Below, piece by piece: positions 23,816 to 30,233 of a DNA stretch of 64,000 nt. Origin of the DNA: Rudaea sp. (lineage in GTDB: Bacteria > Pseudomonadota > Gammaproteobacteria > Xanthomonadales > Rhodanobacteraceae); the NCBI GenBank assembly GCA_031291055.1, contig JARLJU010000017.1:186001-250000 (forward strand), written 5' to 3'. Below the pieces are notes generated by a model. It was not told where the DNA came from, did no database searches, and worked only from the letters and a program-made list of their open reading frames with translations. The translations under genes and the position numbers were made by a program. Positions within the stretch are counted from its first letter, which is position 1. The number at the start of each line of letters is the position of its first letter.

Positions 23816-23844
23816 TGTCAGTGACTCACGCCACATGACGTAAC
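23816..23844 (+). promoter_or_regulatory. ECF-type promoter P1 (TGTCAG-N17-CGTAAC)
   Basis: TGTCAG at 23816-23821 and CGTAAC at 23839-23844 are separated by 17 bases, ending GA. The -10-like box ends 33 bases before the lipoprotein ATG. Identical hexamers with the same spacing occur at P2 and P4, and a close variant at P3, while the sequences around them differ. The spacing and CGT-type -10 element fit promoters of ECF sigma factors. Assignment to the ECF gene at 33206-33748 is inference. Confidence 0.72.
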
Positions 23845-23870
23845 CCCGGAAGACGAGGCGTCTTCCGGGG
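23844..23870 (+). promoter_or_regulatory. Perfect hairpin between P1 and the lipoprotein start
   Basis: CCCCGGAAGAC and GTCTTCCGGGG form an 11-bp perfect stem around a 5-nt loop (GAGGC). The 5' arm overlaps the last base of the -10-like box and the expected transcript start; the 3' arm contains the only ribosome-binding-like GGGG, 8 bases before the ATG at 23878. It may be an operator dyad, a structure hiding the ribosome site, or a terminator for the upstream amidohydrolase (only ATTTGT follows, so weak). Confidence 0.6.
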
Positions 23871-23877
23871 ATTTGTA

Positions 23878-24405
23878 ATGACCAAGGCGAAACTGAAGGC
23901 AATTGCTCTGGCCAGCACGTTGGGCGTGCTTTGCGCCTGTTCCAAATCCGCACCGAATGCCGCCGACGCGACGGCCGCTCAAGCTGCCGCCACCAAACCG
24001 GTTGTGCAGCCAGGCAGCGCCTGCGACCGCAAACTGGTTACCGCGCAGGCTGTTGCCGGCATCCTCGCTGCGCCGATTACCGGAACCAAGAATATTCCCG
24101 GCGACCCGCAAAGTTGCGAATTCCTCGCCGCAGGCTTCTCGTCTGTGACGATCAGCGTGCGGCCCGGGCACGGCAAAGCCGCGGTCGGCGCCTACACCTC
24201 GGGGAAGATGAACGACTATGAGAAAAGCGAGCCGCTGGCCGGAGTTGGCGATGAGGCCGTGCGCAGCCTGGAACTCAATCGCGTCGTTGCACGCAAGGGC
24301 GATCTGCTTTGCGAAATCACCGGTCCCGGCATGGCCAAGGCAGCGGGCGATCCGGTGACGCTGAAACTCGGCGCACTCTGCAACAGCATTTTCGCTGCGG
24401 AATGA
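23878..24405 (+). CDS. Predicted lipoprotein of unknown function
   Basis: This 175-residue precursor has a signal peptide ending in the lipobox-like LCAC (cysteine about residue 21), followed by a Ser/Ala/Pro-rich linker. The mature part has four cysteines (CDRK, SCEF, LLCE, ALCN) that could form two disulphides, and a small alpha/beta domain (VTISVRPGHGKAAVGAYTSGKM, then GVGDEAVRSLE). The layout resembles DUF3558-like lipoproteins, with weak support. It is driven by P1 and is the first gene of the exported-protein cluster. It lacks the D-x-I-F-x-N-x-F tail. Confidence 0.75.
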   Translation: MTKAKLKAIALASTLGVLCACSKSAPNAADATAAQAAATKPVVQPGSACDRKLVTAQAVAGILAAPITGTKNIPGDPQSCEFLAAGFSSVTISVRPGHGKAAVGAYTSGKMNDYEKSEPLAGVGDEAVRSLELNRVVARKGDLLCEITGPGMAKAAGDPVTLKLGALCNSIFAAE

Positions 24406-24410
24406 AACCG

Positions 24411-24439
24411 TGTCAGTAGCCGGCACCGGATGACGTAAC
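24411..24439 (+). promoter_or_regulatory. ECF-type promoter P2 (TGTCAG-N17-CGTAAC)
   Basis: TGTCAG at 24411-24416 and CGTAAC at 24434-24439 are separated by 17 bases. The box ends 45 bases before the ATG at 24485. The leader contains CGCCGTC/GATGGCG, a short stem with one G-U pair, then GAGGTG as ribosome site. The first hexamer begins 6 bases after the stop of the preceding lipoprotein gene. Confidence 0.72.
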
Positions 24440-24484
24440 TCACGACATAGCGCCGTCATTTCGATGGCGATGCCGAGGTGAGCC

Positions 24485-25969
24485 ATGCGGTCTGCACTTG
24501 ACGGTCGTGCGTCTTTTCGATCTTTGCCTGGCAGCTGCCGGGCGCTGGCGGCAATCGCGGTGCTGGGGGCGTCCTGTGCTGGCGCGCAAAGCATCGACGC
24601 CTTCAATCCACTGCCGAACGTGCCGCCGACGACGCTGGCCGTGCAGGCCAACGGCAAAATCGTGCTTGCGGGTAGTTTTCTCGATGTCGGCGTCAATCCG
24701 CGCGAACGCATCGCCAGACTCAACAGTGACGGCTCGCTGGATGCATCGTTCCAGGATCCCGAGGTCGATGGCGAAATCAAGACGGTTGCCGTGCAGGCCG
24801 ACGGGAAGATCGTCATCGGCGGAAATTTCGACGCACTCGGAACGACAGCGCGCCACTACCTCGCGCGCCTGAATGCCGACGGTTCGATCGACACCACGTT
24901 CGCCGACCCCGGTCTCAACGATACAGTCTGGGCGATCGCGGTACAGGCGGCCGACGGCAGGATCCTCGTGGCCGGCGATTTCACCCTGGCAACGACGAGC
25001 GTGTCGCGCCGGGGCGCGGCCCGCTTCAACGTCAATGGCACGCTGGATACCAGTTTCGCCGATCCCCAATTCGATCCGACCCTGGGCTTTTCGCCGGTGC
25101 GTTGCATCGCCTTGCAGGCCGACGGCCACGTCCTGGTCGGCGGCGCCTTTACCCACGTGGGCACGACGTCGCAGTTCTACTTTGCGCGATTTTCCAGCAG
25201 CGGTGTGTTCGATCCGACGTTCCCGGTCGGCAACGAACCGCAAGTCGCCGCAATTGCCGTGGCTCCGGATGGATCGATCTTCGTAGACGATCCGGGCACG
25301 GGAGAAATACGCAAATATTCCGCAACGGGCGTAGTCGATGCCAGCTACACGCCGGCAGTGACGGATGGGGAGATCAACAGCATGTTCCTGCAGCCCAATG
25401 GCAAGATCGTCATCGGCGGGACTTTCGATCAGGTCGGCGTCGATGCACACCACGCACTGGCACGGTTGAATGCGAACGGCTCACTCGATACAACATTTGC
25501 CGATCTGAATTTCAGCTTCGATGCAGGCAACCCCGACGGCTTCATCTACGGCATCGCCGCGCAGACCGACGGCGGGATAATCGCCATTGGCAACTTCACC
25601 CTGGCGAACAGCCAGGCGCGCCAATACGTCGCCCGCGTCGCCACCGGCGATGCCGTAGTCAGCACGTTCACCGGGCAGGCTTCCGGCAGCAACACGATCG
25701 TCACCTGGACTCGCAGTGGCGATGGACCTGAACTGGCACAGCCGCCGACGTTGCTGCATTCCACCGACGGTGTGATTTTCAGCGCAATGGGCGCAATGAC
25801 GCGCATCGCCTCCGGCTGGCAGGAAACCGTTGCCTACAGTTTCAACGGCGCTCCGTTTTATCTGCAGGCAACCGGCTTCACTTCCGCAGGCGCCGGCAAC
25901 GGTTCGCCCGGGTTGGTGGACAGTCCGGTTTATTCCAACGACCGTATATTTGCCAATGGCTTCGAGTAA
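24485..25969 (+). CDS. Exported delta-60 repeat protein with D-x-I-F-x-N-x-F-E tail
   Basis: This is a 494-residue secreted protein with an N-terminal signal peptide (hydrophobic core ALAAIAVLGASCAGA, about residues 20-34). The body is about seven delta-60 repeats, each with a core like VAVQADGKIVIGGNF and LARLNADGSIDTTF, expected to fold as a beta-propeller or related beta structure. A separate C-terminal beta domain (IVTWTRSGDGPELAQPPTLL) precedes the terminal residues NDRIFANGFE. Two other proteins of this cluster share that tail. The ligand is unknown. Driven by P2; ribosome site GAGGTG. Confidence 0.85.
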   Translation: MRSALDGRASFRSLPGSCRALAAIAVLGASCAGAQSIDAFNPLPNVPPTTLAVQANGKIVLAGSFLDVGVNPRERIARLNSDGSLDASFQDPEVDGEIKTVAVQADGKIVIGGNFDALGTTARHYLARLNADGSIDTTFADPGLNDTVWAIAVQAADGRILVAGDFTLATTSVSRRGAARFNVNGTLDTSFADPQFDPTLGFSPVRCIALQADGHVLVGGAFTHVGTTSQFYFARFSSSGVFDPTFPVGNEPQVAAIAVAPDGSIFVDDPGTGEIRKYSATGVVDASYTPAVTDGEINSMFLQPNGKIVIGGTFDQVGVDAHHALARLNANGSLDTTFADLNFSFDAGNPDGFIYGIAAQTDGGIIAIGNFTLANSQARQYVARVATGDAVVSTFTGQASGSNTIVTWTRSGDGPELAQPPTLLHSTDGVIFSAMGAMTRIASGWQETVAYSFNGAPFYLQATGFTSAGAGNGSPGLVDSPVYSNDRIFANGFE

Positions 25970-25976
25970 GTCTGGA

Positions 25977-26005
25977 TGTCCGCGACCCGCGCCAAACGAC
26001 GCAAC
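25977..26005 (+). promoter_or_regulatory. ECF-type promoter P3, degenerate (TGTCCG-N17-CGCAAC)
   Basis: TGTCCG at 25977-25982 and CGCAAC at 26000-26005 are spaced by exactly 17 bases, with one mismatch in each hexamer compared with P1, P2 and P4. The spacer keeps the CC (positions 10-11) and the terminal GA shared by all four. It ends 49 bases before the ATG at 26055 and starts 8 bases after the stop of the delta-60 gene. Confidence 0.6.
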
Positions 26006-26054
26006 CTGAAATGGCACAGGCAACAACGGCGGCGGTCGGCCGCTAGGAGGACGC

Positions 26055-26336
26055 ATGAAACGCAGCCTGGCATCGGCGTTGTTCGCAGGACTGACGGTAC
26101 TGGCCAGCGCGCAAGTAGTCGATCCGGCCCTCGCGCAATCCAGCGGCGGCCCGTATGGCATGGACTCGGTCGTCATCACCGCCGGCGGCGGCACGCTCGG
26201 CGGCGGTGCATTCCAGTTGCGCGGCAGCTTCGGTCAGGCCACAACCAGCACCTTGTCCTCTTCCGGCTATCGCATTTACGACGGCTTATGGGGCCCGGAC
26301 GATGATATTTTCCACAACAGTTTCGAGTATCACTGA
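26055..26336 (+). CDS. Small exported protein (93 aa) with shared C-terminal tail
   Basis: The 93-residue precursor has a signal peptide (ASALFAGLTVLASAQ) and a single short beta-type module, MDSVVITAGGGTLGGGAFQL then SFGQATTSTLSSSGYRIYDG, a pattern seen in larger exported proteins of Xanthomonadales and planctomycetes. It ends DDDIFHNSFEYH, the same tail as its neighbours plus two residues. A strong AGGAGG lies 4 bases before the ATG. It is 13 bp upstream of the collagen-like gene and surely co-transcribed with it. Function unknown. Confidence 0.78.
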   Translation: MKRSLASALFAGLTVLASAQVVDPALAQSSGGPYGMDSVVITAGGGTLGGGAFQLRGSFGQATTSTLSSSGYRIYDGLWGPDDDIFHNSFEYH

Positions 26337-26349
26337 GGGAGGCTACGCC

Positions 26350-27795
26350 ATGTACAAGTTTATTTGTGTATTTGTAGCATCGGCATTGATCGCCGGCATC
26401 GCCTCGGCCACAGCGTTGGGCACGGCCTTCACCTACCAAGGCCAGTTGAGCAACGGCGGATCGCCCGCGAACGGCAACTTCGATCTGGAGTTCGCTTTGT
26501 ATACGGTTGCGACCGGCGGCACCGCCGCCGACACGGTGGATGTTTCCGGCGTCGCGGTCAGCGAGGGCCTGGTGAATGCCGCGGTCGATTTCACCGATAT
26601 TCCGTTCAACGGCCAGGCGCTATGGGTGGAAGTGCGCGTACGTCCGGGCGGAACGACCGGCGCTTATACAACATTGAGTCCGCGTCAGATACTCACGGCT
26701 GCGCCGTATGCGCTGTTTGCGCTCAGCGGCAATCCGGGACCGACGGGCGCCACCGGCGCGCAAGGTCCGACAGGCCCTGCGGGCGCAATGGGTCCGCCAG
26801 GTCCTGCCGGCCCGGCGATCGCATTGCCGTATACACAGACCATCAGCAGCGGCAGTCCCGGATTCGCCGTCATCAATACCGGCGATGGTCTCAACGGTAT
26901 TACCAGCAGCGCTGGCAGCTCCGGCGTGTACGGCAACAACACCGGAGGCGGCAAAGGCGTGTTCGGCGCCAGCGCAAGCGGACACGGAGTCGAGGGCGGG
27001 TCGACAAGCGGCGATGGCGTGGCCGGCATAAGCAGCGCCGGCAGCGGCGTGTACGGAACGACGGCAGGCACCAGCGGCCAATCCGGTGCGGCTGGCGTCT
27101 GGGGCGACAGCAACGGTTACTACGGCGTCTGGGGTACCAGTGTTGCCGGCGACGGTGTGCACGGCAACAGCTCCAGCAGTACCGGCGCGTTCGGCGCCAG
27201 TAACTCGGGCGCCGGTGTGTGGGGCGAAAGTGCCGGCTACGACGCGGTGCACGGCCATACCAGCAATCCGAACGGCAACACGAGCGGCGTGGCCGGGTTC
27301 GGCGACGGCAGCAACAACGGCACCTTCGGCATCAGCGGCAGCGGCAGCGGCGTGGCCGGCTTCAGCAGCAGCGGCAACGGGGTGTTCGGTCACAGCAACA
27401 CCGGCTACGGGATGGAAACAGACGGTTCAGCGCAGCAGGCGCGCAGCCAGGGCGGGTGGGCCAAAGCAATGGCGCACGTCGGCTTCAACGGTGCGGCGTA
27501 CGCCATTACTCGCTGCTTCAACTCGCAGATCGATGCATTGTCTTCCACCATCCCGCCATGCGGAATGGTGTTGCATGAACCAGCAACCGGCTTCGTCCAG
27601 GTCGACTTCGGCTTTGAAGTCGATGACCGATTTGTCACGGCCAATGTTTCCAACGGTGGCGTAACCACAGGTACGTGCACGACCGCAGAGGGTTGCACGG
27701 GATTCGGCGCTACGACATCGTTTGCGACAATCCAGATGTATGCCCCGGCATCCGGCAACTATGTCGATGAGCCATTTACCGTGATCGTATATTGA
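26350..27795 (+). CDS. Exported collagen-like protein with GVxG repeats
   Basis: The 481-residue precursor has a signal peptide (about residues 1-21). A domain beginning FTYQGQLSNGGSPANGNFDL is followed by ten uninterrupted Gly-X-Y triplets at about residues 127-156, then about 15 short repeats of GVYG/GVFG/GVWG/GVHG/GVAG type with serine-glycine linkers (about residues 190-395), likely a beta-solenoid. The C-terminal domain carries four cysteines (RCFN, PPCG, GTCTT, GCTG). Together these suggest a trimeric, fibre-like surface or secreted protein. The C-terminus (FTVIVY) lacks the tail of its neighbours. Ribosome site GAGGGAGG. Confidence 0.85.
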   Translation: MYKFICVFVASALIAGIASATALGTAFTYQGQLSNGGSPANGNFDLEFALYTVATGGTAADTVDVSGVAVSEGLVNAAVDFTDIPFNGQALWVEVRVRPGGTTGAYTTLSPRQILTAAPYALFALSGNPGPTGATGAQGPTGPAGAMGPPGPAGPAIALPYTQTISSGSPGFAVINTGDGLNGITSSAGSSGVYGNNTGGGKGVFGASASGHGVEGGSTSGDGVAGISSAGSGVYGTTAGTSGQSGAAGVWGDSNGYYGVWGTSVAGDGVHGNSSSSTGAFGASNSGAGVWGESAGYDAVHGHTSNPNGNTSGVAGFGDGSNNGTFGISGSGSGVAGFSSSGNGVFGHSNTGYGMETDGSAQQARSQGGWAKAMAHVGFNGAAYAITRCFNSQIDALSSTIPPCGMVLHEPATGFVQVDFGFEVDDRFVTANVSNGGVTTGTCTTAEGCTGFGATTSFATIQMYAPASGNYVDEPFTVIVY

Positions 27796-27988
27796 GATGC
27801 CCAGCAACAAAACGATAACCCGGGATATGGCTCCGGATACAAAATCGCAGGGTTTCCCGGCCTGTTCTTGGCGCCGGTCGCGCTGATCTTGGCCGCTGGC
27901 CTGCGCGCACCCGGTTCGATGCCGCGCCGAGCAGTGGAAATGGATTTTGCTCGCGGGCCGGCGCACCGGGTCTCCCGGCAACATGGAA

Positions 27989-28017
27989 TGTCAGCGAGCT
28001 GTACCGATTGACGTAAC
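27989..28017 (+). promoter_or_regulatory. ECF-type promoter P4 (TGTCAG-N17-CGTAAC)
   Basis: TGTCAG at 27989-27994 and CGTAAC at 28012-28017 are spaced by 17 bases, 44 bases before the ATG at 28062. It lies in the 266-bp spacer after the collagen-like gene; the rest of that spacer (27796-27988) shows no gene and no clear terminator. Confidence 0.72.
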
Positions 28018-28061
28018 CCCTCATGCTACCGCCATGAATAGTGTCCGCACCGAGGTGGATC

Positions 28062-29393
28062 ATGCGTTTTCGGCTTCAAATTCCATGCTGTCTCTTTGCA
28101 ATCTGTGGCGCGCTGCTGATTCCGTCACCGGCGGCTGCGCAGAACACGTATGTCTGGACCGGCGCTACGTCCAGCAACTGGAATACCGCCGGCAACTGGA
28201 ATCCGAACGGCGTGCCTGGCGGCAATCCGGAAGACATCGCGGACTTCAACACCGCCGCGTGCACAGCGGTAACTTTTTCACAGAGCGTCGAGCTTGAAGC
28301 CGTTTCCTTCGGCTACGGTCCGGCATGCGGCTTTCAAATCCCGCTCAGCACGCTGCTGCATCTGCACGACGGCATCCTCAACCTCTCGACCACGACGAGC
28401 AACACTTTCACCATCGACACGGGTGGCATGCTGTGGTTGGACCAGAGCGGCGACGACGCCAACAGCAAGATCGTCAACAACGGCGCTGTCTACTTCACCG
28501 GCGCCAGTTCGGCCGGCACGGCACAAATCACCAACAACGCTGGCGCTACGATCTATTTCGCGGACTCGAGCACGGCCGCAAACGCGGTGATCTACAACGG
28601 CGCGACCGTGGATTATTCGTACATGACCGCACCATCGACGCTGGGATCGATCGCCGACGGCATCGCCGGCGCGAAAATCTTCCTCGGCGGCCAGACGCTT
28701 TCGATCGGCAGCCTCAACTACACGCAGACGATAGACGGGTCGATCGCCGATGGCGGCTCCAACGGCGGCAGCGGCGGCGCGCTGACCAAAGTGGGAACCG
28801 GCTTTCTGCAACTGACCGGAAACGACACCTACACCGGCGACACCACGGTGCAGCAGGGGCTGCTCGAAGTCGACGGCAACCTGGCCAGCCCGGAAGTCAT
28901 CGTCGAAACCGGCGCAACCCTGGCCGGTGCCGGCACGCTTGCCGGCACCTTGGCCGCACAGGCCGGTTCGAGCATCATCCCGGGAGATGTATACAACCCG
29001 AGCGCGTCGCCGCCGAACACGACACTCACTGCCGGCCGATTGCTCTGCGCATCGAGCCCGACCGTCGAAACCCGCATCGGCAATGTCGGCAGCGCAACCC
29101 GTGGTGACTACCTGTCTCTGAACTCGCCGTTGCAGAGCGGTTTCTGTCCGCATCTGCACTTCAGCTTCCTCAGCGCCGGCCTGCCACTGACAGTCGGAGA
29201 CTCCTACCTGCTCATACTTATTCAGGGAAGCACCGACTACACCGCCGGCAACGTCGATTTCGACTTCAACAATTTTCCGAGCTACCGCCAGGCGAACGGC
29301 ACGATTGTGATCGCCAACCTGGTCTCCGTTTCGGCGATTTACCTGCACCTTGCCGATCTCGGCGACGAGATTTTCGCCAATGACTTCGACTGA
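28062..29393 (+). CDS. Exported beta-strand-repeat (PATR) protein with shared C-terminal tail
   Basis: The 443-residue precursor has a signal peptide (IPCCLFAICGALLIPSPAAAQ). The start of the mature protein, YVWTGATSSNWNTAGNWNP, and the later GTGFLQLTGNDTYTGDTTVQ are typical of passenger domains with autotransporter-associated beta-strand repeats, so a beta-helix is expected. No C-terminal outer-membrane barrel is present; the protein instead ends LGDEIFANDFD, the cluster tail. ATG 28062 is chosen because it starts the signal peptide and has GAGGTGG upstream; an in-frame GTG at 28041 exists. Driven by P4; it converges on the sigma-kinase operon. Confidence 0.83.
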   Translation: MRFRLQIPCCLFAICGALLIPSPAAAQNTYVWTGATSSNWNTAGNWNPNGVPGGNPEDIADFNTAACTAVTFSQSVELEAVSFGYGPACGFQIPLSTLLHLHDGILNLSTTTSNTFTIDTGGMLWLDQSGDDANSKIVNNGAVYFTGASSAGTAQITNNAGATIYFADSSTAANAVIYNGATVDYSYMTAPSTLGSIADGIAGAKIFLGGQTLSIGSLNYTQTIDGSIADGGSNGGSGGALTKVGTGFLQLTGNDTYTGDTTVQQGLLEVDGNLASPEVIVETGATLAGAGTLAGTLAAQAGSSIIPGDVYNPSASPPNTTLTAGRLLCASSPTVETRIGNVGSATRGDYLSLNSPLQSGFCPHLHFSFLSAGLPLTVGDSYLLILIQGSTDYTAGNVDFDFNNFPSYRQANGTIVIANLVSVSAIYLHLADLGDEIFANDFD

Positions 29394-29533
29394 CCCGCGC
29401 AATTCCGCGATGCGAACCACGCTTGGCGCCGGCTAGTTGCGCCGCGCGCTAAGGCAGGCGGATGTCGGGCAGCGACTGGCCTGTGCGTTCGTCGAGCGAA
29501 TTCCGCGGGGCGGCAAATATGGCTCTGCATCCG

Positions 29534-30175
29534 TCAGCGCGCGCCTTCGGCATGCTGCCAATCGATCGCGTGCGCGTAGTAGCGCACCTGATGCCCCGAC
29601 CATGCCGCCGGGTGCCCGGCAAAGCCTTGCTCGAGCGATGTGCTGGTGTAGTTGACGCTGCCGGCCTGAATGATCTGCGGGCCTTCATCGGCAAGCGCGT
29701 GCCGACTTTTCGTGCTCGGGCGCACGATGGCGATATGCCCCGGCTTGTCGTCGTGATGATTGCGATACGCAGCCACGACCAGGTCGCCGCGATTGGCATG
29801 GAGCTGAGCCTGTTCGCCGTCCGGCAGGCTGCTCCAGCCATGCGCCATGCCTTCTGCACCCAGCCAGTCGTATTGCGCATTGGCGAGCAGGATCTGGCCA
29901 TGGTCGGGCGGCCGCAAGATGTATACATGCAGAAGCTTGGCCACGCTGGCGACGAAAGCGCTGCAATGCGTGTGCCTGCCCTCGGTCCGCTCAGGCTTGC
30001 CATCGGGTACGCCGGTTTCCCAGTTGACGTGTTTTCCCGCCGGCCAATGCTGCTCGACATGCATGGAGTCCAGCACCACGACCAGGCGCCCGGCGTCGGC
30101 CGATATCGGCTCGGCAGCGACGAGAGGCTGCGTCCACGCAAGCTGTGCAAACAAGACCGCCACCCAGACCTTCAT
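29534..30175 (-). CDS. Exported NlpC/P60-CHAP-like cysteine hydrolase fold protein
   Basis: The 213-residue precursor has a signal peptide (WVAVLFAQLAWTQPLVAA). A cysteine nucleophile candidate lies in HTHCSAFVASVAKLL (C71) and a histidine in DKPGHIAIVRP (H147), preceded by GDLVVAAYRNHHDD, the usual order of catalytic elements in NlpC/P60 and CHAP amidases. It could cut peptidoglycan peptides; this is fold inference. ATG 30175 has GAGGGA 6 bases upstream; the ATG at 30181 would sit directly on that ribosome site. It follows the kinase gene by 58 bp and is probably the third gene of the sigma-kinase operon. Confidence 0.65.
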   Translation of the reverse strand: MKVWVAVLFAQLAWTQPLVAAEPISADAGRLVVVLDSMHVEQHWPAGKHVNWETGVPDGKPERTEGRHTHCSAFVASVAKLLHVYILRPPDHGQILLANAQYDWLGAEGMAHGWSSLPDGEQAQLHANRGDLVVAAYRNHHDDKPGHIAIVRPSTKSRHALADEGPQIIQAGSVNYTSTSLEQGFAGHPAAWSGHQVRYYAHAIDWQHAEGAR

Positions 30176-30233
30176 GCACATTCCCTCGATTCAATGTTCC
30201 GCACGATGGCGCTCATGGCATTCAGCAACGACA

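Noticed and set aside
24385..24402. Lipoprotein ending SIFAAE as a version of the shared tail
   Set aside because: It lacks the N-x-F-E part and follows a cysteine-containing strand of the domain; likely chance similarity.
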